From NCBI GenBank assembly GCA_934045075.1, contig OW203738.1, forward strand, positions 4,331,487 to 4,395,486: a DNA stretch of 64,000 bases, read 5' to 3'. Positions within the stretch are counted from its first letter, which is position 1. Each line of letters begins with the position of its first letter. This document shows, in pieces, positions 11,832-23,615 of this stretch. This DNA comes from Yponomeuta sedellus. Lineage: Eukaryota > Arthropoda > Insecta > Lepidoptera > Yponomeutidae. The notes under the pieces were generated by a model. It saw only the letters and a list, made by a program, of their open reading frames with translations, was not told the origin of the DNA and searched no databases. A program made the translations under genes and the position numbers.

Positions 11832-11881
11832 ATAATTTTAAAGCATCCATTATAAGGGTATAATGGATGCTTTAAAATTAT
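11832..11881. repeat. Perfect 23-bp palindrome, 4-base loop
   Basis: The arm ataattttaaagcatccatt+ata (11832-11854) and its exact reverse complement (11859-11881) flank aggg. Confidence 0.85.
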
Positions 11882-11910
11882 AAAAAAACTGTTTTGGATC
11901 CCCCAAACGG

Positions 11911-12131
11911 CCTGCAGGTACAATTTGAATATCCGGTAGAATTATTGTGTCACCCCTATGACCGACTCGTTATTGGCAGAAGTAGGCGTCCAAGATAAGA
12001 CCGATTCGAGTGGCCAAAAAACAAAAAAACATTAAAATAAATATTTTTTGCGATAAAACTGCGAACCGTCATTTTGTCAGTTGTCACAAACAAATCTTCG
12101 CCAACTTTATATGAGATTATCCTGCAGGTAC
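11911..12131. repeat. 11-bp direct repeats bracketing 199 bp
   Basis: cctgcaggtac occurs at 11911-11921 and again at 12121-12131. The spacing and exact match would fit a target-site duplication around an insertion. However, the core cctgcagg is itself a palindrome and no terminal structure was recognised inside. Confidence 0.3.
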
Positions 12132-13056
12132 CACATTTTTAACTAGAGGTGAAAAGAATTTATGAGGAGTTACTGCTGTCAAGTCACGATTTGGTGACTC
12201 TACCAAATTTTATCTTGACACGAATAATCACGTGAAAAAAAAATATTATAAAGGATATCGGCCAATGTGCTAAGGGACTGAAATTACACAATAGCAAATA
12301 TAATCCGCTATTTCACTCGTATCAAATTTGACGCGATAAATTAATATTTCCTATAGTATTTAGCGTTAGAAACCGAAATATGTATATTGATTTTGCTAAG
12401 TATGCAGGATGGCTGCAAAAATTTGCAAAGTAAAAAAAAAATTCTCCTTTAATTCGTAACGACGAAAACGCTATCCGCCATCTTGAAACCATCTAAAGTA
12501 TGTAAACAAACATCTTTCAGCTAGAGCCAGTGGACATTGATTATTATAGGACTTACATCAAAGTGATCTTCACATAAATACACCCGAGATTCAATTGATA
12601 AAGAGTCGGGACTCTTTTGGCAAGTTTGAGCCAAGTTTTTCGAATGTTAATTTCACTGGGTACACGAATCCACAACTTCCCGGGGGTCTTTATTGACGTG
12701 TTTTTTCACTCTCGAACAATGCAATAACGATAATTGGTATATTTTGGATGTAAATTCGATGAAATCATGGTTGCGTTGTTGTTATTTCACTATGCTCAGA
12801 GATCACTTACAGAAAATTTGATGTCAAACTTTGTTTACAATTTTTTGGACTTCAAACCATAGACAAAAATGGCTGACCGCGTTTTTGGCTCTTTAGGAAA
12901 ATAAAGATTTAAAATATATTTTTATGTTGCTTTTAGGTCCTCAAAAAATATACTAAAATATTTTTTGGTCTAATGGAAGAGTTATTTACCGTTTAAGACT
13001 TACTTGAAAAGAGAGTCAAATAGCGGATTATGAGGAATTGAGTCCCTACTGTGTGG

Positions 13057-13303
13057 TGTGGTGTGGCTGTGTGGTATCGGCCTAAAGAATAGCACCAACC
13101 CAAATCCTTCTCGCGGGTGTCGTAAAAGGCAACAAGGGACACAAACCGGGGGGTGGGCAGCAGCGCCCCCTGCAGTACAATTCCACCAAACTGCAATCCC
13201 CAACCCGCATGCCCAGCGGGCATTACCTTCCAATGATGGCACAACCTTGCGCTCATTAGGGGACGGCTATGTCCAGTGGACTAATATAGCCTGAAGAAGA
13301 AGA
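13057..13303 (+). mobile_element. LINE 3'-end fragment, second plus copy
   Basis: It is closely similar to 3050-3298 (gaatagc.ccaaccca, cgggtgtcgtaaaaggcaac, gggacacaaaccggggggtg, ctcattaggggac...tgg). It ends in agcctgaagaagaagag, only 40 bp from the NPC1-like exon 2. The overlapping open frames on both strands are repeat-derived. Confidence 0.65.
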
Positions 13304-13342
13304 GTCCCTACTTTATGAAGTCGGTTGAAAAGAATCACTCAC

Positions 13343-13453
13343 CGTGGCATTGGCTTCGACTTTCTTCGGCTGGCCATCGTAAGCACAATTAAACCGGTCC
13401 TTATAGCAGACGCCGTACCAGGCGCACTTGTCTTCGGCATCCGCAGTCGGTAT
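13343..13453 (-). CDS. NPC1: NPC1-like sterol transporter, exon 2 (N-terminal domain)
   Basis: This 37-codon phase-0 exon was read on the minus strand. It has an AG acceptor (13454-13455) after a long T-rich tract and a GTGAGT donor just below 13343. It codes for a motif D-K-C-A-W-Y-G-V-C, then F-N-C-A-Y-D-G-Q-P-K. This matches the start of the cholesterol-binding N-terminal domain of Niemann-Pick C1 proteins, where a CxWYGxC motif is followed by a NCxYxGxPK motif after the signal peptide. In that family the domain sits in the late-endosome/lysosome lumen, or faces the gut lumen in insect NPC1b, and hands sterol to the membrane part. The exon ends NAT, a possible N-glycosylation site. It joins exon 1 (41861-41944) in frame. 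The remaining exons must lie left of the window. NPC1a and NPC1b cannot be told apart from 37 codons. Confidence 0.75.
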
Positions 13454-13596
13454 CTGAAAAAAAAAAACAAAATGATATTATTATTATATGAATTTCGGAG
13501 TTAATTAATTTTTTGCCGAAGTGTCCGAGTGAAGAGTCGGAGACGAGTAACCGATGACGGGACCTACTCTACTCCTACTCTACTCACCACGATTAA

Positions 13597-13765
13597 GGCT
13601 ACGTTTTCACCGTCTTAGTACGCTCGGACCGAGTACGCCATCCGAGTAAACTAATGCTCCTGATTGGACGGTTTTTCGTGACAACACCAAAATAGCCAAT
13701 CAGAAGCATTAGTTTACTCGGATGGCGCACTCGGACCTAGCGCACTAAGACCGTGGAAACCTAGC
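13597..13765. mobile_element. MITE with ~75-bp inverted repeats and TTAA target
   Basis: The long terminal inverted repeats start GGCTACGTTTTCACCGTCTT on the left and GCTAGGTTTCCACGGTCTTA on the right (reverse complement). They stay similar for about 75 bp, through catccgagtaaactaatgct. The element is bracketed by TTAA at 13593-13596 and 13766-13769. TTAA duplication is the piggyBac hallmark, but the terminal bases are not the usual CCY, so the superfamily is uncertain. Confidence 0.75.
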
Positions 13766-14562
13766 TTAAGCTCTGCGAATCAGAGCTAAACCAGGGAGCC
13801 GATTCTTGCCCATACGAACTGAAAGCGTAGACGCAAAATATTCGAAGGCTTAGACATTTAACGCATAAAAATAAGACAGTATAACTCGACACAGTCATTT
13901 GACATTTTTCCATTCGAATTTAATCTAGAATGACGTTTAGAATACAGATTTTGGCTATCGCTCGATTTTTTATGTAGAATTCAAGCCACAAGCCTGAAGA
14001 GTCGTATACGAATTATTTGTTAATGAAGTGAGAATTGGTTCCCTGGTCGGGTGCGTCCTGCGGCGGTATTTTTCATTAATAGTTTAGTTTTATGATTTTT
14101 ATTGGGCCACTTTTTATGAGGAAGCTTTTTGTGAATGTTTAGATTTGGTAATGCCTTTTTCTATGCTCTAAAATAACGTGTAGTGCCTACGAAAGTTATA
14201 GTTTAAAAAAGATAAAGGTAGTAAGACTAATTAAACATCAGCGTTGCGGCATATGAAAAGCCGTTGGCTCTATTTCATAGTACTACAATATCAACAATCC
14301 ATGGTTTACTATGACCATTCGATGTACATTGCGGCAACGGCTTTTGATTGTAAATTGATTTACACCACGTAAGAAGTAGGAAGACCCGGCAAAGCAAATG
14401 GAATGACAAACTATGAATTGTGGTTTTATGAAAGGCAATTAGGGATTTAGTGGTTGTATGCAGCTGTAAGAGATAGGTCTCTAGTTTAAGGTCTAGTCAT
14501 GGTTGAATCCTTTTTTTCTGGCTGTGCAATAATGTGTTCTCTATCTATCTACAATTTAGGTC

Positions 14563-14680
14563 CAACGTCCAGCAGTGGACAATTGTCCTTGTCCAGCTGA
14601 TTCATTGGGGACTCCCAATGAAGGCGGACTCGCCTCCGACGACGCCAGACACGAGCGTTACAAGTCGCGACTTTCCAGCA
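14563..14680 (+). repeat. Possible LINE-tail fragment
   Basis: It contains gtccagcagtggacaattgt followed by a GC-rich stretch, like the GCAGTGGAC tails elsewhere in the window. The plus open frame at 14575-14796 has no recognisable domain. Confidence 0.35.
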
Positions 14681-15429
14681 CATTTATATTGTCAAGTTCT
14701 GACATTTTAGCTCTACAAACCTATGCAACGAGTTATTTTATTTCGGCCTTGTTTAAGACTTTTACAAGTCCCTTCTTGTTTGATGCTTTTAAATAGCTTT
14801 TTGTGCGAGCGAATAGCATGAGAAACGTAACAGCAGTCATTACAGTTTCAGCACACGCAACAATTTTATTAGGGAAAACCCTTCACGTGGTATTTCCATA
14901 AATTCACGATCGATGTATCGTTCCCCTTTCCCCTAACGTGTAAACCTCGATATTAATCGCTTTTATGTATAGCCGGCGCCAGATATAGCTTAACTTGTTT
15001 GACCATTTTTTTCTATGTGTGGCACGGGACCTTGAATATACGTTTAAAGTTTGAACAAAGATTTGGGCTTTGCCGTCTGCGCACATCAAAGTTGAATGTG
15101 TTTAAATGTTTGAGTAGCCTACCACACTTGCAAAGTTGCTGAATTGTTTTGCGATTGCTGAGCGAAAAGGTCATCCATGTTAGGAAGATTTAAATTTTAT
15201 CTCTACATGCTTGAATACTTTTAAGATGAACTGGATCAGCGAGCGTTCCTAATGTTGACTTACTACAAGACTTACATAATATGGAACTAAAAAACCGAGA
15301 ACACAAAATCATCCTCCATTTTGTTTGTCGTCTACCAGAGTACCAGCATACTGTGAAAAAAAAACGTTTGGGAAGTATATCTGGCAGATGGCGTCAAAAT
15401 GTGTCCAAATGAGTTTTCAAAGCTTCTAA

Positions 15430-15566
15430 CCCCCTTATTCATAATAGTCCGCTAGCTTAAAACAGCTGCTAAAGAGTGTTCTCTTTCATTCTGACTTAGG
15501 TCAATAGAAGAGGACAGAGTGAGAATAAGCATTGCTTAAAGTTAACAGACTATTATGAATAAGGGG
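15430..15566. mobile_element. PIF/Harbinger-like MITE, 137 bp
   Basis: The terminal inverted repeats CCCCCTTATTCATAATAGTC (left) and CCCCTTATTCATAATAGTC (right, reverse complement) are flanked by TAA at 15427-15429 and 15567-15569. A 3-bp TWA duplication is characteristic of PIF/Harbinger elements. The element is non-coding. Confidence 0.8.
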
Positions 15567-16281
15567 TAAGTGTGTAAATCTTTGACACTATATCTGGCGC
15601 CGTGTATGAGTAGCACAGTTTCAAACGAAGGGCAAACCATCAACGATTCAGAACTGAAAGTTGGGTGCACACAACCATGGAAAAAGAGTAGAGTCTAGAC
15701 TGCAAGGCTGTGACATTGAGTGTATTCGCGTGCAACTAACGGCTTTCGACGTAAATAAATAGCATTTCCTTAAAAAAATAGAAGGATACAATGTGTCCTA
15801 GACATCGCTCGCAACGTTTGTCCTGAGGTCAGGCCATATTATACATACAGAAACAGGCAAGGTCACACGTAGAACAAGACTATCTTCTCTCATAGAGAGT
15901 ATTCTCTCGGACATGGACACTGAGAGATAGATGGATAAACGGAGAGAGAAGTTGAAACAGAGCTTTTTGCACCATAAAAGGTAAGGAACTTTTAGTTTAT
16001 GACAAAAGAAAACTTGCCTTTCTTATATCTTGAAAAAAAACAATAGAAAACCATTATTATTATCAAAATCAGGACTGAGGAGGTTAAACAAAACTCTTAT
16101 GCACCCTAACATTGTAACATTATACATGGACACTCAACAAACAGAATGTAAATTATTTACGTTGAAATGAATTTCTAACTTCACCTGTAAGATCCTAATC
16201 ACAAAACACAATGCAAGCAACAGCACTGTCCTTGACGGCCGGCACACTCAAAACATTAAAACCGAAAGTGGACTTTGGTAG

Positions 16282-16791
16282 TCACGCGACAAGTATCGAT
16301 TTCCCGTAAAGCGACCGACGTTCCCGAATGTACCAGCAGTCTCGGCGGGACCAAATCAATATCAGAGAGCTCTAGGTAGAGTGGTTCCGAGACCGAGACA
16401 AGGAAAACCATTGTATCCCGAGCTGATAGCTGAACAAAGTCAGAGAGCTATTTCCGAAGAACAGTTCAGAAGTTTAATTAAAAGGTCTTTATTGCGAGCT
16501 CTTCAGTTGATTAGCGCTATTATACGGCTTTGCCAAGGGAAATATTGTAATAAAATACACCGATTAGTGTTTAGTGTAGTCAATCAACTAGGACACGTCT
16601 TGCGGCTGCACAAGAAAGTATATTGGTCAGCATATCAATCTTTATCCGCGGCTCATCGGACGGCTGAGGACAGAAAGTGTTGCGGTTGGTTTCACTCTTT
16701 TGTCTGCCTCCTGGTTGACTGGTACAAAATGATTCCGGAATTACGACCGCCGCATTATACGATTTTATTCTTAGAATTTAAGTGCAACTAA
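16282..16791 (+). other. Unexplained 170-codon open frame without a good start
   Basis: The frame is open from just after a TAG at 16279 to a stop at 16789-16791. The first half is rich in R, Q and E (e.g. ELIAEQSQRAISEEQFRSLI) and looks protein-like. The second half (QGKYCNKIHRLVF...) does not. There is no in-frame ATG in the first half, no convincing acceptor upstream, and no family that I recognise. It lies in the NPC1-like intron on the opposite strand. It may be a decayed transposon exon or chance. Confidence 0.2.
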
Positions 16792-17282
16792 AGTATCAGT
16801 GATAATAATAAAGCCACTGTGCTAGTCCTACAAATACCAAACGTTTTAATTAGGAGAACAGTTTTTTGTATTCGTGTGTTTCAACAAAGCAGACTGTTAA
16901 AACTTTTTTAACAGAGTTAAAAACTCTGATTGGCACAAACTTTTAACAACACAACTTTTAAGTTGATTTTAAAGGGCAAAAATAAAAGAGGGCAGATTGT
17001 TGTCGGCTTCAATTATACACAGTTATAAAATGTAGGTCTAACTCGGTTTATGAGCCCAGTGGAAAATATCTGTGTCGAATTTAAGAAACGAGGTCACGTA
17101 TTAAATTAATATCCAAACGACCCCTAGGACGCCACGCAAGTGACTGAAGGATACTGTCACCTTTATCCCTCGACTTCTTTAGAATGAAACGACAAAAAAC
17201 CAGAATGAAAAAATTACGAACAGACCCGGCCCTGGTACGCAACTTTCGCAACGCAATCAAATCAAAAAGGTTTTTTATTCAA

Positions 17283-17440
17283 CGTAGCACAGAAGCTGCG
17301 ACTTACAAGACTGCAGACTTACACTTACAACGTAGTAAGTTAAACTAGATTTCAAAATATAATATAGAAAATTTTAGGGAGAAAATTGGACAAGAAAACT
17401 TCAAAATTCGTCTTTTCAGAGTTTACAGAGTTAGCATAAT
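17283..17440 (+). repeat. Dispersed repeat family R1, copy 2
   Basis: Diverged relative of 11552-11705 (gtagcacagaagctgcgact, then gaaaattttagggagaaaat and cgtcttttcagagtt). Confidence 0.5.
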
Positions 17441-17740
17441 CTAAGACAATAAATTGTCATCTAAATCAAGGCATTCCTATTACATCTAAATGTGAAAGGT
17501 CAAAAAGAATTTGACATAGTATTTCTTTACCTAATAAATAGTCGCGATTAGACCCGTTTAAAATAATATTACAATTTATACGTAGTCAATCCCGCATGAA
17601 CGACCGAATTCGATGTTGTACAATCTACAGCAAATCAACCTTTACACACGTACACTAGAGCATACTGTAGAGTAAAGCACAGATCTGCGATATACTCCAT
17701 ACAGTCCACAGCACAATCATTTTTTTACACGCGTGGACTC

Positions 17741-18237
17741 TAGGAGTGATCGTTGCAAAGACGAACCGTTTTATAAGACCGTTTTGTGTTCCGCGACGAT
17801 AGGACCGTTTTACGTTTCATTATAAAGCAGTGCCAGAGACTCTAAAGCAGTGCCAGCGTTCGTTCGTCGCGAGACCAGTCCTTAGATTATTTGACGCGGA
17901 TATGTCCTTTAGTGCTATATTAATAGAGCCTAGAACGTAATGAGATCATTGCGACGTCGTCGTCGGCTCCTTGCTCGTTCCGTTCGTTTTGGTCTGTGAT
18001 ACAATAAAGTAATCTTTATGTCTATGAGTATACAGTCGAATATCGTGTAAAACAACTTATTTTTTCCGATGTTTCGTGATTTCGTCTCGTTCGCACTCGT
18101 TTGACCGTCCTCTGCGACTTGCTCGTTCGCATACAATGAAACCAGTTGCGAACGAGGACCGTTTCGAGGACCTGTTTTCGTTCCAGAAAAAACGGTTGCG
18201 TTTCGTCGTCGAAATATCGGACAACGACCCACTCCTA
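17741..18237. mobile_element. hAT-like MITE, 497 bp, with 8-bp TSD
   Basis: The left end is taggagtgatcgttg. The right end read in reverse complement is taggagtgggtcgttg, giving imperfect ~15-bp inverted repeats. The element is flanked by an exact 8-bp direct repeat, gtggactc, at 17733-17740 and 18238-18245. An 8-bp duplication with TAG-type ends is the hAT signature. The interior is rich in cgttcg and accgtttt motifs and holds no transposase. The open frames within (17930-18232 minus, 18076-18285 plus) are internal noise. Confidence 0.85.
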
Positions 18238-18249
18238 GTGGACTCTACG

Positions 18250-20260
18250 TGGTTATGTTACGGTGGCTTTGCTACCGAATTGTAAGGCTTCATGTTGTGT
18301 CGAATTTACGTTGCGAACGAGTGTCCAACAAAAAAATTAAAGCCTGAACAGCTCATAACCAAGCTATCTGGTCACACTTCCGCCAACATCATAACAAGGA
18401 TCATTATGCAGGGTGATAAGACACAATCTGCAGGTCATTTAATCTTAGGTTATCAGAATGACAATGGCGTCTTTGTAGTGAGTTTCCGATGTGATCACAC
18501 AGCGGATTGAGAAACTACTCAGACCGATAACCTGATCAGCAGGTCAAATCTGTTAGAGACAGGCTACGCTAACTTTACAACAAGATAGATTGGCTTCCCC
18601 ACAAAGAGTCATTAGGGAGACATTGAATATTTTATCATTGAAGTGCCACCTTGCGGGAAGAAGATAATGTCGCATAATATTGTAGCACCTATTACTAAAA
18701 CAGTGTCAATAAAACAGCTCCTTAAACTACTATGAATCATAAACTCGTTCTCCAAGTAACATAATGCTTCATAATAAATTCAGATGCTATTCAAATTCTA
18801 CAGGAAGGTGACCGCCATGACACTTGGTTCTGCGACCGGGATGAAGCGAAACACATAGAAACGAGAATAAATTTACCTATTTCTAGCCACATACAGTTAA
18901 GTAGATGCCGACCGAATCAAGATTCAACATCCGCCACATCAAGAACACAATACAATTTCATAAATTCTGAGACACATCAGTCTTCTGACGTCCATCGACG
19001 TTTTTTTATTCATACGTCTTTTCGTCGCAAACGCACAATTATGTATTTATCTGCTACAAAACCGAAGCCAAATAGGTCAACAGTGGAATAGTAATAAAAG
19101 AGCGCCGTTAGATCGATCGCCGTATAATCTGGTGCATTCGCAATGAGCTAAATACATGGGCTAGAACAACTGAATAATAAAATAACGTTTGTAAACGTAA
19201 ACATGTACATAACAGCTGCTCTGTTCGACTGCCCACATCGGATTGATCTTGGAACTGATCTTATCGTCGATAAAAATACATTCATAACAATTGTTATTGT
19301 TAGTATTACAACAATAATCAGTGTTATGAAGCCTCCTGCTCCCATATTTTTAGTTAGCCGTGTTTGTGGGCTACTGCTGGACCTTCCTCATGATTTTCAA
19401 CTCCTCCCTGTGTTGAGCGGTCATCTCTTATCCGGGCAAGTAGGTTGACACCGCTCCGCCATATCAGCATTAGTGGCAAATTACGCGCAGTAAATCGTGA
19501 GCTATTCCAACCGTTCTACTGTCAAATTCCGTAGTAATTGCTATTGCAAATGTCAGAATTACGGCAGAATTTGCAGCGCGTAGCTCGGCCCCTGATCATA
19601 CTTATATCTGAATTCGCCAATTGTAAGTTACATTTTAAAGTTTTTCATGTACTCTCAAAATTTATTGTGTGCAATAAAAGAGTATAAATCTAACGTAATC
19701 TGAACTGAAATAGAAATCGACAAATTGTCAGTTCAGCATTAACAAGAAATTTATTTGAACTGAACTTTATGAGTGGTTAAAAAAATATTACTTCTTCGGT
19801 AGGACGGTAGTGCCGTATCATAGCATATGTCAGGATTCATTCAATCACTTGATTAATGGAAAATCAGAGACATTCCCGGAGTTGTGACAAGTATGTTCAT
19901 GGTTTCAGTACACTACACAGTTCGTCAGTGACACTGACTGAAACCTTATAAGTGGTACATCGATTTTACTTCAAGAGGCCCCTCGCTGCTTCAAGTCTCG
20001 CATCGCTTAATTAGTTTTACTATCCTTTGGTTTCGTGTAGATCCTTCTATTTTGCATTAGCTACGTGAGTTCCAACAGCCAATCGATGGCAGCTTGAGAA
20101 AGATGGTCGAGATACAGAAAATGGCAGATAATACGGGTTTGCTTGAAGGAGACCTGCCCCTAACTACGTAACAACGCGCACCAAATCCTGAGCGGTTCCA
20201 ATCGTTTAACTGTCGACTTAGTATGAGGCTGAGGACGTAGTACGCTAAATTAGTCCCTTG
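18250..20260. other. Intronic sequence, nothing firm recognised
   Basis: Short frames at 18292-18510 (+) and 19148-19448 (both strands) lack domains and splice support. No repeat family used elsewhere in the window was identified with confidence here. Confidence 0.35.
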
Positions 20261-20890
20261 GGCTTAGATTCTGTTTATGCTTTGCACTACATTGATAACT
20301 GCAGTAGAATTAATGCAGTATGAGGTCCTTGAGAAGTATGTGTAGTGTTACTTTGAATGACAGGATACGCAAGTCTGATTGGAGAAAGTTGTGGACTGAA
20401 TGAGGATGTAGTGACTAGAATTGAGAAAGGAATTGGAATTGAAAGGTTTGGACATGTGGAGAGGATGAAGGAAGAAAGATTGACGTAAGAAATATATATT
20501 GCGAATGTGAGTGGAATGGCTGGTAAGGGACGTCCCAGACGGACTTACATCGACCAAATAGGGGATGTATTAGCAAAGGGAAAGATAAAAAGTACCCGAA
20601 AGCGGCGTTCGTGCATGCAACGACTTATGAACGTTGATGAGGCGAAGGTGATCTGTCAGGATCGTGGCAAGTGGCAATCCCTGGTATCTGCCTACCCCTC
20701 TGGGATACAGGCGTGAGGTTATGTATGTATGTATGATAACTGCAAGAACGGTTCGATTTAAATTCGATGCCCTTCAAGTCTACGCGCGCACATTAATCAA
20801 ACTGTCTACGCATCAGGGAAACAACATGTCAAGGGATCCGACCTGTATGTCATTGTACTATAGAATAGCCCTGAAACGGGACAATTGCTT
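20260..20890 (+). repeat. Older repeat family U split by the LINE insertion
   Basis: 20262-20303 (tagattctgtttatgctttg, cactacattgataactgca) and 20745-20890 (attcgatgcccttcaagtct, gcgcgcacattaatcaaact) line up in order with 23430-23610. The class is unknown. Confidence 0.55.
20304..20733 (+). mobile_element. 5'-truncated LINE insertion with 11-bp TSD and TATG tail
   Basis: Plus-strand code for the C-terminal end of a jockey/CR1-like ORF2 is visible: [15 protein letters not shown], then a basic stretch, [20 protein letters not shown] and SAYPSGIQA with a stop at about 20716. It is followed by a tail of TATG repeats. The piece is bracketed by tgataactgca at 20293-20303 and 20734-20744, so it is a single 430-bp truncated insertion. 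The sequences on either side resemble 23430-23590, showing that it landed in an older repeat. Confidence 0.85.
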
Positions 20891-21077
20891 TGAATTCCCA
20901 ATATTATAATAAATCTCGTAATATCATATTAAATTCACATAGTCGACAGCTAATCGTTCATATCTATGCACACTACTCAGTTACATTACGAGTCGCTTTG
21001 CAACTAAAATGTAAACGTTGATGTGCAACCACAAGTTATAAAAAGTATAGTCTTTTTACATTGATACACTACTACAG

Positions 21078-21170
21078 TCTGTTAGCTTTTAGAATATCGA
21101 ATATGTTCCGATATTTCTATTACACGAATATATCCGATAGTAGCGAAGGTATATTCTAAAAGCTAACAGA
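21078..21170. repeat. Short MITE, family V, copy 1
   Basis: The inverted ends tctgttagcttttagaata and tattctaaaagctaacaga (perfect, 19 bp) flank a core with gttccgatatttctattaca. A second copy missing its left end is at 60230-60310. Confidence 0.75.
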
Positions 21171-21429
21171 CCGTACACACAATTTGAAGTTCGAAATTCA
21201 ATAGGAAAAAAGCTCGAAACAAAAACAAATTTCCGTCATCAGACGCGCGTTTAGCTGGTTGACAGAAGATAAAGGTGGTACTCATACATACCAAAGCCCA
21301 CATCAAACAAAATTAATTCGCGGTGGGTGACACATTGTAAATGATATCAGCCGACCGCCATTGACAGTGAATTCAAACAGCCTACGCAATAAGCAGCACA
21401 ATACGTCTCACTGCAAGTGCAAGACAAGT

Positions 21430-21525
21430 GCCTTCTCTCAGGGTAAGAGTATGAGCTTCGCATTGGCGATTCCAAGGTCTGACCGTACGTAAACCTCACG
21501 ATGTTCTCCTTTAGAGTTAGCGAGT
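21430..21525 (-). repeat. SINE family D fragment
   Basis: It contains cttctctcagggtaagagta, tgagctt and cctcacgatgttctcctt, matching the body of the family D SINE at 34541-34855. Confidence 0.5.
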
Positions 21526-21904
21526 GTCACAATTTTCACAAACAATGGTTATTGTTTTTAAATTTAATTTAGTTGCGGTATTTTCTTTCTTCATCGATTT
21601 AGATAGCCTGCGTTCTAAGATGCGATGAAATCGTTTACAGCGAGAATCCGACCAATTTTAGTAGTCCCAAAGTATCTCGCACGAAATAGGGTTTTTGTGC
21701 AAATACAATACTGATTCGCACCGTAATCGATAACATCGCATCTCAGAACGCAGAGCTAGTTTCTCAAAAGTTTTTATGTTACCCTCACTTTTCCTAATGT
21801 ATTAAATGTTATGTTTTGATTATATTTAAGACTGAATTGCTAACTTTCGTAAATGTGGCTTAAGTAACGTTTAAGATTGGTGCAAATCGGCCTTAGTTTA
21901 TTTT

Positions 21905-22075
21905 TGTACGTATAGCCTAATGCGCCCTACTGCAGGGAACGGGACTTTTCTAGGAAAAAGGGAGTGTGGGCTTAACTACCAAGCGTGCCCACATCGGATT
22001 GGCAATTTCAAGTGCAAGTATTTATACACCTCAAACACTCGGGTTTTCTCACGAAGTTTTCCTTCTTGTTGGCTC
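21905..22075 (-). repeat. SINE family D fragment
   Basis: gccctactgcagggaacggg, gagtgtgggcttaactacca and ttttctcacgaagttttcct follow the same order as in the family D copy at 34541. Confidence 0.55.
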
Positions 22076-22079
22076 AGTA

Positions 22080-22122
22080 AGCTTATTATATTATGGCACA
22101 AGCCAGCCATAATATAATAGCT
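22080..22122. repeat. Near-perfect palindrome
   Basis: agcttattatattatggc (22080-22097) pairs with gccataatataatagct (22106-22122), with one base unpaired. It adjoins the family D fragment. Confidence 0.7.
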
Positions 22123-22162
22123 TCTCTCTTTGAAGAAAGGGACGGTCTATGCCCAGCAGAGA

Positions 22163-22461
22163 GCTTAGTGCGAGTTTTTTAACTACTCGATCGCGTTAAC
22201 GTAAACTCATATTTCTATGGCATCGAGGAAGCGCTACCTAGCGACAAGTATGGAAATTAAAATTGCTGAGTGCGAGTTGTAATGGTTTACGTTGAGAAGT
22301 GAACACTTTTACCAGCCAAAACACGAATAAACGCGAGTGCGAGTTGTACTGTGACAGCGATTTACCAGTTCGAACGGTTAACTTACTCATACTCACTACT
22401 CAATGCCCGATTAACGCGGTAGTAAAGTTATTCGATTGGATCTGTCAAACTCGCACTAAGC
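22163..22461. mobile_element. MITE with 15-bp perfect inverted ends, 299 bp
   Basis: GCTTAGTGCGAGTTT at 22163-22177 is matched exactly in reverse at 22447-22461. The interior repeats gtgcgagttgta twice (about 22270 and 22338). No clear target duplication was found, so the superfamily is open. Confidence 0.7.
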
Positions 22462-22789
22462 ACTCAGTAGGGCGTAAATAGGCTACATATAAAAGAGCTT
22501 GCTTTAGTATTTAAAAATATATTTCTCTCTCTCTCTTATTGGACTGTGATAGGATAGTGTCAACAAAGCAGCCATTTGCGTGCCGTATCATTATATTCAA
22601 TAACTGCGCATATCCCCACTGGGGGTCTACACTCGTCCCCCAGATTCGGTTGCACGGAATCGTGACAATGAATCATCAGGTTGAACGTCAACATAAGTGT
22701 ATTACCCTTTCGAGTTGCTTTGTGGTCTTATTGACTCACAGTAAAGGCCACAATCGATCGATAAATTAATTACTAATATGAATTAAATT

Positions 22790-23137
22790 GGTTCGAGTCC
22801 CGGGTGCATGGGTGGAATTTTAGCCTCTAAATAGGATTTTAAAATTGTCCTTAGGACGGGTTAGTGCATTAAAAGAATATAATCATGTGGGTACAGCGAT
22901 ATCATTCCGATGTAAAAACCTAACTGCAAAGTAGGTACTCGGGGCTGCAAGTGATGCAAATGACTTCAGCCAGATGTAGCTGCCTGTACGTAATACAGAG
23001 AGTATTGTAGAGGTTCGAAATTTCACTGATGCCGGTAGTCATTACTCAGTTGGGAGAGCGCTGGCACGGTTAGCGAGAGGTCGCTGGTTCGGGTCCCGGC
23101 ATGAGTGGAATTTTTAGCCTCTAAATAGGTTTTTACA
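22790..23137 (+). mobile_element. SINE family A, one tail plus one full unit
   Basis: It opens at a B box (ggttcgagtcccgg) with tail, continues through cacgggttagtgcattaaaa-like and gtgggtacagcgatatcatt, and then a second complete tRNA-like module (cagttgggagagcgctgg ... gtcccggcatgagtgga). It ends gcctctaaataggttttt. The order is the same as the dimer at 6263-6753, on the other strand. Confidence 0.75.
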
Positions 23138-23429
23138 TTGGTTTTAGTAATGCCCATTTTTATCTATGCACCCTCCGGTTTATCGTACGCTTAGCTGTTA
23201 ATCTTCTGACAATCGTGGGTTAGCTGAAAGAAAACACTATCTAGTAGTAAGCTCGCCTTTGTAGAAACTTGTTTTTAGTGCAATAGAGAATTTACATTCA
23301 TTAACAGTTGGTCAAAGTACATACAGAAAAATACAACTGACAGCTGTTAACAACTGTACATGGTCCGAGTCAGAGACGAGGCGAGCTCAGTCTCTGCTTA
23401 CCGTGATTAAGCGATCCTGGGCCTAGATT

Positions 23430-23615
23430 CTGCTAATTCATTGCAGTACAATGAAAACTGCATGAACATGGCGATTTCATTTCATTGCTGCTTTAAGTCT
23501 ATACCCACGCACGTATCAAAACTTCTAGACAGCAATGGTATAAAACTACACATCATGTGACCTATCCATTTATCTGTCATTATACCGTAATGCACTAACA
23601 GAATTGAGCCCCAGA
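23430..23615 (+). repeat. Repeat family U, uninterrupted copy
   Basis: tagattctgctaattcattg, gaaaactgcatgaacatggc and gcacgtatcaaaacttctag line up with the split copy at 20260-20890. Confidence 0.5.
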
